The notes: generated by a model not told the origin, from the sequence alone. A stretch of 64,000 nucleotides of DNA from a bacterium (GCA_003242735.1 QGVH01000002.1:186001-250000), one strand, 5' to 3'; positions 1 through 9,385 are shown, counted from the first letter of the stretch. Program-made: numbers and translations.

Positions 1-1
1 G

Positions 2-163
2 CTGGAGGGCCTGACGTACCGCGAGATCGCCGATCGGCTCGGCATCTCGGTGAAGACGGTCGAAGTGCAGATGGGCCGAGCGTTGAAGAAGCTGCGGGAG
101 CAGTTGGCCGTGCTGGTCGAGGACGAGCGCCGGCCGCCGTCCCGGGCCGGGCCTGCGCCGTGA
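2..163 (+). CDS. ECF RNA polymerase sigma factor, C-terminal end (partial)
   Basis: The window opens inside this gene; only the last 53 codons are present. The visible part begins LEGLTYREIADRLGIS and continues with VKTVEVQMGRALKKLREQL, the helix-turn-helix of sigma region 4.2 that contacts the -35 promoter element. A short Arg/Pro-rich tail precedes the TGA at 161-163. The next gene is a FecR-type anti-sigma factor followed by a SusC receptor, the standard neighbourhood of an ECF sigma factor controlled by an outer-membrane receptor. The true start and region 2 lie outside the window, so the ECF subtype cannot be assigned from sequence alone. Regulation by the downstream FecR protein is inferred from family knowledge. 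Confidence 0.85.
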   Translation: MEGLTYREIADRLGISVKTVEVQMGRALKKLREQLAVLVEDERRPPSRAGPAP

Positions 164-285
164 CCCGCCGTGGGGCGGCGTCGCCCGTGGAGCCCCGACC
201 CCGCCGCTCGACGTCGCCGCCGGGTTTCCTCACGAGCTCCCCTCCCGGAGGCCGTTTCCCCGCCCGACCGATCCCCCACGCCCCC

Positions 286-306
286 TGTAAGGGTGCCTCG
301 CCGTCT
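286..306 (+). promoter_or_regulatory. possible ECF-type promoter element before fecR
   Basis: The spacer between the sigma-factor tail and fecR contains TGTAAGGGT at 286-294, then CCGTCTCGG from 301. A GGGT-type element followed by CGTC resembles ECF-dependent promoters, but the gap is shorter than a normal -35/-10 spacing. This is a weak inference. An AGGAG ribosome site follows at 319-323. Confidence 0.25.
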
Positions 307-332
307 CGGTCGTTGCCTAGGAGTGAGCGCAC

Positions 333-1484
333 GTGGAACTCGACAGCGAGGCGATCCCGGTGGACGACCGATTGGACGCGCTGTTCAGCGAGATGCGCCC
401 CGAGATGCTGGCTCGTCTCGGACGTTACCTGGAAGGCCGATGTTCGGCCGAGGAGCGGCGGGGCATTGAAGACTGGCTCGCCGAAGATCCGCGCCGGCAG
501 GATCTCGTGCAACGGATCCGCCGCGCCCGTGCGCTGGCCGAAGTGACGCCCGGCCGGTGGGACGTGGAAGCCGCCTGGGCGAGGCTCGAGGCGGCGATGG
601 CGGCGGAGTCCCGGCGCGACGTGCCGGACGTGGAACATCAGCGTCGCGGCCCCTGGGCGTGGCGGCGACGGCTCGTGCCCGCCTTGCGGGCCGCCGCGGC
701 GATCGCTGCGCTGCTGGCGGGCGCGGCGCTGTGGCAGCACCGCGACGCACTCCTCGGGCCGGGCCCGATGCGCGAGGTGACGGCGGGCGTGGGTCAGCAG
801 GTGCGGGTGACGCTCGGCGACGGCACGCGCGTCGTCCTCGGCCCTGCGAGCCGGCTGCGGTTCGCCGAGCGGTTCCGCCGCGTCCGCGCCGTGGAGCTGG
901 AAGGCGAGGCGGTGTTCGATGTCACTCCCGACCGGGCACGGCCGTTCCGGGTCACCGCGGGTCCGTCCATCACCGAGGTGCTGGGCACGCGGTTCGGCGT
1001 GAAGGCCTACCCGGAGGACGGGTACGCGGAGGTCGTCGTCGCGGAAGGCCAGGTGGCGGTGTCGGGCGGTGCGGACCGAAGCGCGACGCCGACGGTCCAC
1101 CTCACGCCCGGGCTCGCGGTGCGGATCGAGCCGGACGGCACGGCGGGGCCGGTGGTGGAAGTCCCCGCCGACGACATCCTCGCCTGGACCGAAGGTCGCC
1201 TGGTTTACCACGGTGCGCCGTTGGCGGAAGTCGTGCGGTCGCTCGAGCGCCGGTTCGGCGTGCGGATCGCGCTGGCGGATCCGGAGCTCGGTGCGCTGCG
1301 TCTCACCGCGGAGTTCCGGCAGCCCGCGGCGGCGGAGGTCGTGCAGCTCATCGCCCGCTCGCTGGGGCTCGAGTACCGGCGCACGCCCGACGGTTTCCTC
1401 CTCTCCCATCGCCCCGCTGGGGCGGGTGGTTCCGCTGCGGTGGGGACACCGATCGTCTCGACCCATGGAGGTTCATCGCGATGA
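333..1484 (+). CDS. FecR-family anti-sigma factor
   Basis: The 383-residue protein has FecR-family architecture. A cytoplasmic N-terminal segment of about 110 residues is expected to bind the sigma factor. One transmembrane helix lies near residues 117-134, a periplasmic FecR domain at about 148-245 (including ELEGEAVFDV and VLGTRFGVKAY), and a C-terminal secretin/TonB-like domain at about 290-365. It should relay the state of the SusC receptor to the upstream ECF sigma factor. The GTG start at 333 is chosen because AGGAG lies 9 bases before it at 319-323. The stop codon overlaps the susC start as ATGA at 1481-1484, so the two are probably translationally coupled. Confidence 0.9.
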   Translation: MELDSEAIPVDDRLDALFSEMRPEMLARLGRYLEGRCSAEERRGIEDWLAEDPRRQDLVQRIRRARALAEVTPGRWDVEAAWARLEAAMAAESRRDVPDVEHQRRGPWAWRRRLVPALRAAAAIAALLAGAALWQHRDALLGPGPMREVTAGVGQQVRVTLGDGTRVVLGPASRLRFAERFRRVRAVELEGEAVFDVTPDRARPFRVTAGPSITEVLGTRFGVKAYPEDGYAEVVVAEGQVAVSGGADRSATPTVHLTPGLAVRIEPDGTAGPVVEVPADDILAWTEGRLVYHGAPLAEVVRSLERRFGVRIALADPELGALRLTAEFRQPAAAEVVQLIARSLGLEYRRTPDGFLLSHRPAGAGGSAAVGTPIVSTHGGSSR

Positions 1485-4400
1485 AGCGCATGCTGCTCCC
1501 GGGTCTACTCGCTGCGTCGCTCGCGGCCGCGCTGATCGTACCGGTTCCGGCCGCGGGTCAGACGAAGCTTGTTCAGGCACGTGAGAGTGGACAGCCGGCC
1601 GCCGTCGATGCGGGCGGCCGATTCGACCACCCGGTGACGGTGAACGTGGTGGGCGCGCGTCTCGGAGACGTGCTCGCCCACATCGCCGCACAGGCCGACC
1701 TGGGGTTGGTCTACGGCAGCGACATCGTCCCGGTGGATCGGCGGATCACGCTGCGTGTGCAGTCGATGCCGGCGCTGGACGCGCTCGAGCGCGCCCTCGC
1801 GGGCACGGACATCACGGTCACGCCCGTGGGCCGCGATCAGGTGGTGCTCGCGAAGCGCGTCGCAGCGGCGGAGCCGGCTGCGCCGGTCCGGGTCCAGACC
1901 GGTTCGGTGGCGGGGCGGGTGCTGGAGGCGGAAACCGAAATGCCGATCACGGCGGCGGCCGTCTCCCTGGTCGGGACCCGCTGGAGGACGCTCACGGGGG
2001 CCGACGGACGGTACCGCATCGACGACGTCGCTCCCGGGGAGTACACCCTCCGGGTCGAGCGGCTGGGTTACGAGGAGGCGACCCGGCGCATCCTCATCCC
2101 GGGAGGCCAGACGGTCCAGGCGGACTTCGTGCTCACGAGGGCGCCGGCGGAGATCGACGCCGTGGTCGTCACGGTCACCGGCGAGCAGCGGGTCCGCGAA
2201 CTCGGCCACGTGGTGGGGCGGATCGACGCGGATGCCGTCGTGCGCACCGGCCCCGTGTCGAGCGTGAGCGAGTTGCTGAACGCCCGGGTCCCGGGGCTGA
2301 ACGTGTACAACACGTCCGGCACCGTCGGGGGCGAAGTCAACGTCCGGATCCGCTCGCCGAACTCGATCCAGTTGAGCAGCTTCCCGATCGTGATCGTGGA
2401 CGGGGTCCGCTACAACAGCTTCCAGGAAGTGACGGGCGGGCTGACCTCGTTCCAGATCGAGCCCACGAGCCGGCTCAACGACCTGAACCCGAACGACATC
2501 GAATCCATCGAGGTGGTGAAGGGGCCCTCGGCGACCGCGCTCTACGGCACGGACGCAGCGAACGGCGTCATCGTCATCAAGACGAAGGCCGGTCAGCCGG
2601 GGCCGGCGCGCTGGCGGGCGTACGCGCGCGCCGGCATCACCGAGATCCCGGACCCCCGCAGTCCCGACGTCTACTGGGGTTGGCAGAGCCGCGCCGGGTC
2701 CTGCACGCTGTACAACGTAGCACTCGGCACCTGCACGCAGGACAGCGTCACCGTCCTCCCGAGCCCCTACGACGATCCCGATCTCACGATCTTCGCGGCC
2801 AAGCCGCGGTGGGAGTACGGGGTGAACGTCTCGGGTGGGACCGACGCGCTCCGCTACTACTTCTCTGCCGACTTCGATGAAGCGACGGGGCCGCTCCAGC
2901 TCCCGCCCGCGATGGCCAAGCAGTGGCGCGAGACGCGGGGTGGTGCGAAGCTGGCGGCGGAGCACCTGGAGCCGAACCGCGAGGAGCGGCTGAACTTGCG
3001 CGCCAACATGGTCGCCATTCTGGGCGCATCCGCGACGCTGCGCGTCAACGCGGCGTACACGGAGGGCGAGACCCGGAACATCTCGCTGGATGCCGGCAAC
3101 CCCTACGTGCGCTGGGCCGAGCAGGTGACCCCGGACGGCGACCCGTACGGCGGCGCCAGCCCGCTGAACGTGTTCACGCGCAGCTCGACCGAGACGGTGA
3201 ACCGCTTCACCGGGAGCGCGATCGCCGAGTGGCGGCCGGCGCCGTGGCTCCAGACCCGCGCCGTCGTCGGCGTGGACCTGCCGAGCACGCACCGCTACAC
3301 CTTCGCGCCGCGTGACATGCAGCGGAACTACGAAGGCTCGGTCAGCGAGATCCGGTCCAAGGTCCAGTCGACCTCCGCGGAAGTGGGCGCGACGGCGACG
3401 TTCGGCTTCGGCCGGATCCTTTCCCGGACCTCGGTGGGTGCCCAGTACGTGCGCCATTACCGCAACGAGCTCACCGTCTCGGGCGACAATCTCCGGCCGG
3501 GCGGCGCCTCGATCATCGATGCGGCGCGACAGTCCATCACCCAGAGCTACAGCGAGGCAGTCACGCTCGGCAGCTACGTCGAGCAGGTGTTCGGGCTCGA
3601 CGACCGCCTCTTCCTGACCGGCGCGGTGCGGGCGGACGGCGCCAGCACCTTCGGCAACCCGTACGATCCCGCGTTCTACCCGCGCGCCGGCATCTCCTGG
3701 GTGGCGTCCGAGGAGCCGTTCATGCCGCGGATCCCGGGGCTGGACAACCTGCGGCTGCGCTACTCGTACGGCGCGGCCGGCCAGCAGCCGACGCCGGGGA
3801 TGCGGCGTAGGGCGTATCAGTCCCTCACGGTGAACCTGGAAGGGCAGACCAATCCCGCGGTCATCACGATCCGGCTCCCGAGCCCGGACCTGCGCCCGGA
3901 GAAGGTGAAGGAGCACGAGTTCGGGTTCGACGCGAGCGCCTTCGCCGGGCGGCTCCAGCTCGACCTGACCTGGAACCGCCGCAAGACGGAGGACCAGATC
4001 ACGACGGTCACCCTCCCGCCCGGCTTGCGGAACGTGTACGCGAACATCGGCCTCATCGAGGGCCGGGGCTTCGAGGCGCGGCTCGTCGGGCGCGTCGTCG
4101 ACCGGGACGATGTGACCCTCGACGTGATCTTCAACCACTCGACGAGCACCAGCGAGGTGGTCGAGCTGGGTGGCCAGGTGGCGGTGTACAGCACGGCCAG
4201 CAGCCTGGTCGAAGGCTTCCCGCTGGGCGCGCGGTTCATGCGGCCGATCCTCAGCTACGAGGACAAGAACGGCGACGGGATCATCGGCCCGGACGAGGTC
4301 GTCATGGGCGACACCGCGGTCTACATGGGCAAGGGCACGCCGGGCAACACGCAGTCGCTCACGGCGGCGCTCGGGCTGTTCAACCAGCGGGTGCGATTCT

Positions 4401-4819
4401 CGGCGCTCTTCGAGCGACGCGGCGACTTCATGCAGGTCGACCAGATCAGCTACTACGGGCGCACCAAGCTGCGGGCTGCCGTCGATCCGACCGCGCCGCT
4501 GGAGGAGCAGGCGGAGGTCATCGCGACCTACCTGGGCGCGCCGCCCGGACAGTCCGGCGCGAGCTACACCTTCATGGCGCCCGGAGACTTCATCCGGCTG
4601 CGCGAGGCGTCCGTCGCCTTCGACCTGCCGAACGCCTGGGCCCGTGCGGCGCGGCTGAGCAGCGCGACCGTGACCCTCTCGGGCCGCAACCTGGCGCTGT
4701 GGACGGACTTCCCCGGTGCGGATCCGGAGAGCGCGCGGCCGTTCAGGTATCAGGGCGGCGTCGCCATGAACATTCCGCAGGCGCGTAGCTGGATCGTCCG
4801 CGTCGACCTCGGCTTCTGA
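1481..4819 (+). CDS. SusC/RagA-family TonB-dependent outer-membrane receptor with STN signalling domain
   Basis: The 1112-residue protein is a TonB-dependent transporter of the SusC type, expected to import oligomeric substrates across the outer membrane with SusD as lid. A signal peptide covers about residues 1-26. It is followed by an STN (secretin/TonB short N-terminal) domain at about 50-128, a carboxypeptidase-regulatory-like domain at about 141-220, a plug at about 240-370 (with GPSATALYGTDAANGVIVI) and a long beta-barrel. The STN domain is the part that contacts FecR proteins, matching the sigma/FecR genes just upstream. ATG 1481 is chosen over in-frame upstream codons because it starts the signal peptide, has GGAGG at 1467-1471, and overlaps the fecR stop. 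The substrate is not evident, but the peptidases downstream suggest peptides. Confidence 0.93.
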   Translation: MKRMLLPGLLAASLAAALIVPVPAAGQTKLVQARESGQPAAVDAGGRFDHPVTVNVVGARLGDVLAHIAAQADLGLVYGSDIVPVDRRITLRVQSMPALDALERALAGTDITVTPVGRDQVVLAKRVAAAEPAAPVRVQTGSVAGRVLEAETEMPITAAAVSLVGTRWRTLTGADGRYRIDDVAPGEYTLRVERLGYEEATRRILIPGGQTVQADFVLTRAPAEIDAVVVTVTGEQRVRELGHVVGRIDADAVVRTGPVSSVSELLNARVPGLNVYNTSGTVGGEVNVRIRSPNSIQLSSFPIVIVDGVRYNSFQEVTGGLTSFQIEPTSRLNDLNPNDIESIEVVKGPSATALYGTDAANGVIVIKTKAGQPGPARWRAYARAGITEIPDPRSPDVYWGWQSRAGSCTLYNVALGTCTQDSVTVLPSPYDDPDLTIFAAKPRWEYGVNVSGGTDALRYYFSADFDEATGPLQLPPAMAKQWRETRGGAKLAAEHLEPNREERLNLRANMVAILGASATLRVNAAYTEGETRNISLDAGNPYVRWAEQVTPDGDPYGGASPLNVFTRSSTETVNRFTGSAIAEWRPAPWLQTRAVVGVDLPSTHRYTFAPRDMQRNYEGSVSEIRSKVQSTSAEVGATATFGFGRILSRTSVGAQYVRHYRNELTVSGDNLRPGGASIIDAARQSITQSYSEAVTLGSYVEQVFGLDDRLFLTGAVRADGASTFGNPYDPAFYPRAGISWVASEEPFMPRIPGLDNLRLRYSYGAAGQQPTPGMRRRAYQSLTVNLEGQTNPAVITIRLPSPDLRPEKVKEHEFGFDASAFAGRLQLDLTWNRRKTEDQITTVTLPPGLRNVYANIGLIEGRGFEARLVGRVVDRDDVTLDVIFNHSTSTSEVVELGGQVAVYSTASSLVEGFPLGARFMRPILSYEDKNGDGIIGPDEVVMGDTAVYMGKGTPGNTQSLTAALGLFNQRVRFSALFERRGDFMQVDQISYYGRTKLRAAVDPTAPLEEQAEVIATYLGAPPGQSGASYTFMAPGDFIRLREASVAFDLPNAWARAARLSSATVTLSGRNLALWTDFPGADPESARPFRYQGGVAMNIPQARSWIVRVDLGF

Positions 4820-4827
4820 GGAGAACG

Positions 4828-6165
4828 ATGATGAAGCGACCGAATCGGTTCCCCCTGTGGGTCGTCGCCGTCGCCCTGCTCGCCGTGGCGGGGTGCGACG
4901 ATCTCCTCGACGTCGACAACCCCACGGTCGTCGAGGAGTCCGACCTGGCGAACCCCGAGGGCCCTGAGCTCCTCCGCCGCTCCGCCCTCGCCCTGTCGTT
5001 CAACGCCGTGAGCTACGCAGCGTTGAACAGCGCCCTGCTCTCCGACGAGCTCACGGCGATCCCGACGCAGTTCACACTGCTGTCGGACTTGGTATGGACC
5101 GATTACTACCTCGACCTGCGCTCGGCCCAGGACCTGCTCGATCCGTGGCGATCCACGGGTGGCTACCCGTACGCTCCTCTCCAGGAGGCGCGCATCGCGG
5201 TGAGCCAGGCGCTGGAGGCCTACGCCAAGTACGGGCTGCCGTCGCAGCGGCCGCACGTCGGGCAGATGTTCGCGTTCCGCGGCTTCAGCATCGTGCAGCT
5301 CGCCGAGATGGTCTGCCCGGGCTTCCCGCTGCACGATGTGGACGGCGACCGGCCGAAGTACTCGGGGCCGCTCACCACGGCGGAGGCGTTCGAGCGCGCG
5401 CTGGTCGACCTGGACTCGGCGATCGTCGCCGCCGGCGACAGCACCCGGTTCCTGAACCTCGCCAAGGTCCTCCGCGGCCGCGCGTTGCTCGGGTTGGGCC
5501 GGTTCGGCGAGGCGGCGGCTGCCGTGGCCGGCGTGCCGACGGACTTCGTCTACAACGCGGAGTTCAACGGCTTCCCCTCGGGACTCAACCAATTCGCCAA
5601 CGTGGGTTGGTACCCGGCGTTCGCGTTCGACGGGTACACCGTCTCCGATCGGGAAGGGGGGAACGGCCTGGATTACGCGTCGGCGGACGACCCACGCGTG
5701 CCGGTGATGCTGGTGGGCATGGCCGAGGATGGCATCACGCGGTCGTACGCGCAGCTCAAGTACGAGGCGAGCAACTCGCCGATCCCGATCGCGAGCGGGA
5801 TCGAGGCGCGGCTGATCGAGGCCGAGGCCCAGCTCAACGGCGCAGCGGCAGGGGACTGGCTGGCCACGCTGAACCAGTTGCGGCAGACGCAGGTCTCGCC
5901 GCCGCTGCCGCCGCTCAGCGATCCGGGCACGCAGGATGCGAGGGTCGACCTTCTGTTCCGCGAGCGGGCGTTCTGGCTGTACCTGACCGGTCACCGGTTG
6001 GGCGACATGCGGCGGTTGATCACACACTACCGACGCGACCCGGAGAAGGTCTTCCCCACCGGCGCGCACCCCGTGACCGGCACGTACGGGCGCGCGACGA
6101 GCATCCCCTTCACGCCTGCCGGTGAGGAGTACGCCAAGACGGGGGTCACGGGGTGCATCGGATGA
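4828..6165 (+). CDS. SusD/RagB-family outer-membrane lipoprotein
   Basis: This 445-residue lipoprotein is the expected surface substrate-binding partner of the SusC barrel encoded 8 bases upstream. The N-terminus has a lipobox ending at Cys23 (LAVAGC), followed by DDLLDVDNPT, typical of SusD proteins. The body is helical, TPR-like, with the family features DYASADDPRVP and a C-terminal segment, FRERAFWLYLTGHRLGDMRR, near residue 385. AGGAG overlaps the susC stop and serves ATG 4828; ATG 4831 is an equally possible start. The gene ends in an ATGA overlap with the first M16 peptidase, so import and proteolysis genes form one transcription unit. Confidence 0.93.
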   Translation: MMKRPNRFPLWVVAVALLAVAGCDDLLDVDNPTVVEESDLANPEGPELLRRSALALSFNAVSYAALNSALLSDELTAIPTQFTLLSDLVWTDYYLDLRSAQDLLDPWRSTGGYPYAPLQEARIAVSQALEAYAKYGLPSQRPHVGQMFAFRGFSIVQLAEMVCPGFPLHDVDGDRPKYSGPLTTAEAFERALVDLDSAIVAAGDSTRFLNLAKVLRGRALLGLGRFGEAAAAVAGVPTDFVYNAEFNGFPSGLNQFANVGWYPAFAFDGYTVSDREGGNGLDYASADDPRVPVMLVGMAEDGITRSYAQLKYEASNSPIPIASGIEARLIEAEAQLNGAAAGDWLATLNQLRQTQVSPPLPPLSDPGTQDARVDLLFRERAFWLYLTGHRLGDMRRLITHYRRDPEKVFPTGAHPVTGTYGRATSIPFTPAGEEYAKTGVTGCIG

Positions 6166-7796
6166 TTCTACGAGAGACGCCATCGCCGGCCGGACGCCAG
6201 ACGGCGCCGGGGCGGTGGCCCGCGATGCGGGCGGCGTGCGCGCTGGTCGCCGCCTGCATCGCTCTCGCGCCGAGGCCCGCATCGGCGCAGTACGGGCAGG
6301 ACCTCCCGGTGGTGGAGCGCATGCTGCCGAACGGGCTGCGACTGCTGGCGCTCCGGCGCGAAGGCGCGCCGACGGTCGCCTTCGTCATGCAGTACCGCGT
6401 GGGCGCGGTGCAGGAGCGGGACGGCGAGACGGGGATCGCGCACCTCCTCGAGCACATGCTGTTCAAGGGGACCACGACCATCGGCACCCGCGATCACGCC
6501 GCCGAGCTCGAGCTCTTCGCCCGCATCGATGCGATCCAGGATTCGATCGTGGCGCTCCGCGCGGAGCGCGCGGACGCGTCTGCTCCGGCCAGGAGCCGGG
6601 GGACCGCGTCGTGCGGCCCATCGGCGGAAGAGCCACCCGAGGACCCGCGGATCCAGCGTCTCGCCGCGCGGCTGAAGGCGCTCGAGGACAGCGCCCGCGC
6701 CTTCGTCGTCGCCAACGAGTTCGACCGGATCCTCACGCGCCACGGCGCGCGGGGGCTGAACGCGTCCACGACCTACGAGGCGACGACGTACTACGTCGAA
6801 CTCCCGGCCAACCGGGCGCGGCTCTGGTTCGCGCTGGAAGCGGACCGGCTGCGCAACCCGGTCATGCGCGAGTTCTACGCCGAACGCGATGTGGTGGCCG
6901 AGGAGCGGCGCATGCGCGTCGAGAGCGACCCGGGCGGCCGGCTGTGGGAGTGCTTCATGGCCACCGCCTACACGGTGCACCCGTACGGCCGCCCGGTGGT
7001 CGGCACGATGCAGGACATCCAGAACTTCACGCGCCGGCAGGCGGAGGAGTACTTCCGCCGCTACTACGGACCGAACAACGCCGTGGTGGCCGTGGTCGGC
7101 GACATCGAGCCGGACAGCATCCTGGCGTGGGGCGAGCGGTACCTGGGAACGATCCCCGCCGGCGAGCCGGCGCGGCGCGTCGAGGTGAGGGAACCCGAGC
7201 AGCGGGGTGAACGCCGCGTCAGCATCGAGTTCGACGCCGAGCCGCAGCTCCTGATGGGGTGGCACATCCCCGAGCCCGACCATCCGGACTACCCGGCCCT
7301 CACGGTCCTGGCGCACATCCTCACCGGCGGCACCACGAGCCGGCTGCACCGGCGCATGGTGCTGGAGGAGCGCGTAGCGGTCGTCGTGTCTGCCTCGATC
7401 CAGCCGGGCGGGATGGATCCGCAGCTCCTCGTGATCGGCGCGGCGCCGGCGGAGGGGCACACCACGGCGGAGCTGGAGCGGCTGATCGACGAGGAGATCG
7501 CACGCCTGCAGACCGATCCGCCCGACACGCTGGAGCTCGGCCGCATCCACAACCAGCTGGAGGCGGGGGAGATCCGGCGCCTCCGCTCGAACCTGGGGCT
7601 GGCCTTCCAGCTCGCCGGGTCCGCGAGCGCGTACGACGGAGACTGGCGCGCCACGTTCCGCTTCACCGAGCGGCTCCTCGCCGTGGAGGCGGCGGATGTG
7701 CAGCGCGTGGCACGGACCTATCTCCGGCCCGAGAACCGGACGGTGGCGGTGCTGGTGTCGACCAAGCGGCAGTCGGAGGAGCGCCGTGAGCGGTAG
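6162..7796 (+). CDS. M16-family zinc metallopeptidase, catalytic subunit
   Basis: The 544-residue protein has the inverted zinc motif HLLEH at residues 94-98, the signature of M16 (insulinase/pitrilysin-like) peptidases, with a downstream acidic segment (EERRMRVES) that supplies the third ligand. An N-terminal segment ending in ASAQ is a probable signal peptide, so it likely works in the periplasm. A helical insertion of about 60 residues separates the zinc motif from the conserved NASTTYEATTYY segment. ATG 6162 overlaps the susD stop (ATGA); GTG 6153 is an alternative with no better ribosome site. The next gene encodes the non-catalytic partner. Together they probably trim peptides taken in by SusC/SusD; this role is inferred. 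Confidence 0.9.
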   Translation: MILRETPSPAGRQTAPGRWPAMRAACALVAACIALAPRPASAQYGQDLPVVERMLPNGLRLLALRREGAPTVAFVMQYRVGAVQERDGETGIAHLLEHMLFKGTTTIGTRDHAAELELFARIDAIQDSIVALRAERADASAPARSRGTASCGPSAEEPPEDPRIQRLAARLKALEDSARAFVVANEFDRILTRHGARGLNASTTYEATTYYVELPANRARLWFALEADRLRNPVMREFYAERDVVAEERRMRVESDPGGRLWECFMATAYTVHPYGRPVVGTMQDIQNFTRRQAEEYFRRYYGPNNAVVAVVGDIEPDSILAWGERYLGTIPAGEPARRVEVREPEQRGERRVSIEFDAEPQLLMGWHIPEPDHPDYPALTVLAHILTGGTTSRLHRRMVLEERVAVVVSASIQPGGMDPQLLVIGAAPAEGHTTAELERLIDEEIARLQTDPPDTLELGRIHNQLEAGEIRRLRSNLGLAFQLAGSASAYDGDWRATFRFTERLLAVEAADVQRVARTYLRPENRTVAVLVSTKRQSEERRER

Positions 7797-7809
7797 AGGA
7801 GGGACACGG

Positions 7810-9345
7810 ATGATGGCGCCGCGGCGGGGCCCGCGTGCCGGGAGCACGCTGCGCGCGGCCGCATGCGGGGGTCTGGTCGGGCTGGTCGCGGCGTGCGGGC
7901 TGGCCGGCTCCACAGGCGGCACGGACGGGCCTGTGCCGGCGGCCAGCGCCGACCGCACGCGCGCAACGGCAGGCGCGCCGGCCTCGCCGGCGATCGGCCG
8001 CGCGGCGATCGACACGATGACGTTCCCGCCGCTCGAGTTCGAGCCGCCGGAGCCGGAGCGCTTCAGCCTCTCCAACGGGATCGAGGTCTACTACATGGAA
8101 GACCGGTCCCTGCCGTTGGTGGAGCTGTACGCGCTGCGGCGCGGCGGGCCGGCGCACTTCGACCGCAGCGAGATGGCGGTGGTCAACGCCGTGAGCGGGG
8201 CGTTGCTGCTGTCGGGCGGCACGAGGAGCCTGCCGCCGGACTCCCTCGCCTGGCTGATCGAGTACCACGCCCTCGGCCCTTCCTTCACCACCACCGGCTC
8301 CGCGATGCTGGCGGGGTTGGAGACGCCGACCCGGCACCTCGACCTCGCCCTGCGGCTCTGGGTCGAGATCCTCCGCCACCCGCGCTTCGACCCGGAGCGG
8401 GTGGAGAACTGGCGGCTCAACCAGCTCGACATGGTCCGCCGTGCGGAGGACCAGCCGGGGAGCATCGCGATCCGCACGTTCAACCGGGTGCTGTTCGGCG
8501 ATCACCCCATCGGTTGGGAGCTCGCGCCCGAGGACCTCGCGCCCGGCGTGCTGACGGAGGAGCGGCTGCGCCGGATCCACGAGACGCTCATGTGCGCGGA
8601 CAACCTGACGCTCGGCGTCGTCGGCGACATCTCCCGGGCCGACGCCGCCGCGAAGCTCGAGGCGGCGTTCGGCGACGTGCCGAAGTGCGCGCAGCGGCTG
8701 GAGCCGCCGGACCCGCCCGTGATCCGTGACGAGGCCGGCGTGTTCGTGATCCACAAGGCCGTCAACCAGTCGGCTCTCGTCATGGGGCAGCGGGGCGGGA
8801 TCCTCCAGCGCGACGACCCGGAGTTCTACGCCGCGCAGGTCGCGAACTGGATCCTGGGCGGGAGCGGGTTGTCGAGCCGTATCTCCAAGCGGGTGCGCAC
8901 GGACGAGGGGCTCGCGTACGGCGCGGGCACCATCTGGGGCGCTTCGATCCGCCACGAGCGGGCGTTCGGCGCGTACACCCAGACCCGCGCCGATGCGACC
9001 ATCTCCACGGCGCTGCTGATCCGGGACGTGATCGAGGAAGCGCGCCGGGAGCCGCCCACCGAAGAGGAGGTTCAGCTCGCCATCGACAACACGGTGAACG
9101 CGTTCGTCTTCGCGTTCCAGACGCCGGGGGCGATCGTGACGCGCCAGATGACCTACCGGGCGGGCGGGCTGCCTGCCGACTGGTTGCAGCGTTACGTCGC
9201 CGGGATCCAGCAGGTCACGCCGCAGGCGGTCCACGAGGTCGTGCGCCGCCACATCCGGCCGGAGGACTGGACCATCGTCATCGTCGGCGATACGACGAAG
9301 TTCGACGCGGCGCCCGAGACCCTGGGGCCGGTGGTGCAGCGCTGA
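7810..9345 (+). CDS. M16-family peptidase-like lipoprotein lacking the zinc motif
   Basis: This 511-residue protein has M16 domains but no HxxEH. The equivalent segment reads VNAVSGALLLSGG, so it should be the inactive, substrate-positioning subunit of a two-subunit M16 enzyme (family knowledge: such pairs make a closed chamber). A lipobox LVAAC places the lipidated cysteine at residue 29. The C-terminal half contains the conserved SSRISKRVRTDEGLAYG segment. ATG 7810 is preferred because AGGAGGG precedes it; GTG 7786, overlapping the end of the catalytic-subunit gene, is also possible. It closes the sigma-FecR-SusCD-peptidase operon and is followed by a strong inverted repeat. Confidence 0.88.
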   Translation: MMAPRRGPRAGSTLRAAACGGLVGLVAACGLAGSTGGTDGPVPAASADRTRATAGAPASPAIGRAAIDTMTFPPLEFEPPEPERFSLSNGIEVYYMEDRSLPLVELYALRRGGPAHFDRSEMAVVNAVSGALLLSGGTRSLPPDSLAWLIEYHALGPSFTTTGSAMLAGLETPTRHLDLALRLWVEILRHPRFDPERVENWRLNQLDMVRRAEDQPGSIAIRTFNRVLFGDHPIGWELAPEDLAPGVLTEERLRRIHETLMCADNLTLGVVGDISRADAAAKLEAAFGDVPKCAQRLEPPDPPVIRDEAGVFVIHKAVNQSALVMGQRGGILQRDDPEFYAAQVANWILGGSGLSSRISKRVRTDEGLAYGAGTIWGASIRHERAFGAYTQTRADATISTALLIRDVIEEARREPPTEEEVQLAIDNTVNAFVFAFQTPGAIVTRQMTYRAGGLPADWLQRYVAGIQQVTPQAVHEVVRRHIRPEDWTIVIVGDTTKFDAAPETLGPVVQR

Positions 9346-9350
9346 TGCGT

Positions 9351-9385
9351 CCGGCCTCCGGGTGCGAGGCGCGCCCGGAGGCCGG
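9351..9385 (+). terminator. GC-rich hairpin after the SusCD-peptidase operon
   Basis: A perfect 12-bp inverted repeat (CCGGCCTCCGGG at 9351-9362 with its complement at 9374-9385) with an 11-base loop lies 5 bases after the peptidase stop. There is no clear T-run, so it is a candidate rather than a classic intrinsic terminator. Confidence 0.55.

Noticed and set aside
557..1480. Upstream in-frame extension of the SusC gene
   Set aside because: It overlaps the fecR gene in another frame and gives Arg/Gly-rich nonsense. The signal peptide begins at 1481 with a good ribosome site.
1505..4138. Long minus-strand open frame (877 codons) opposite susC
   Set aside because: Its product is Arg/His/Asp-rich with no domain, as expected from the complement of a GC-rich gene.
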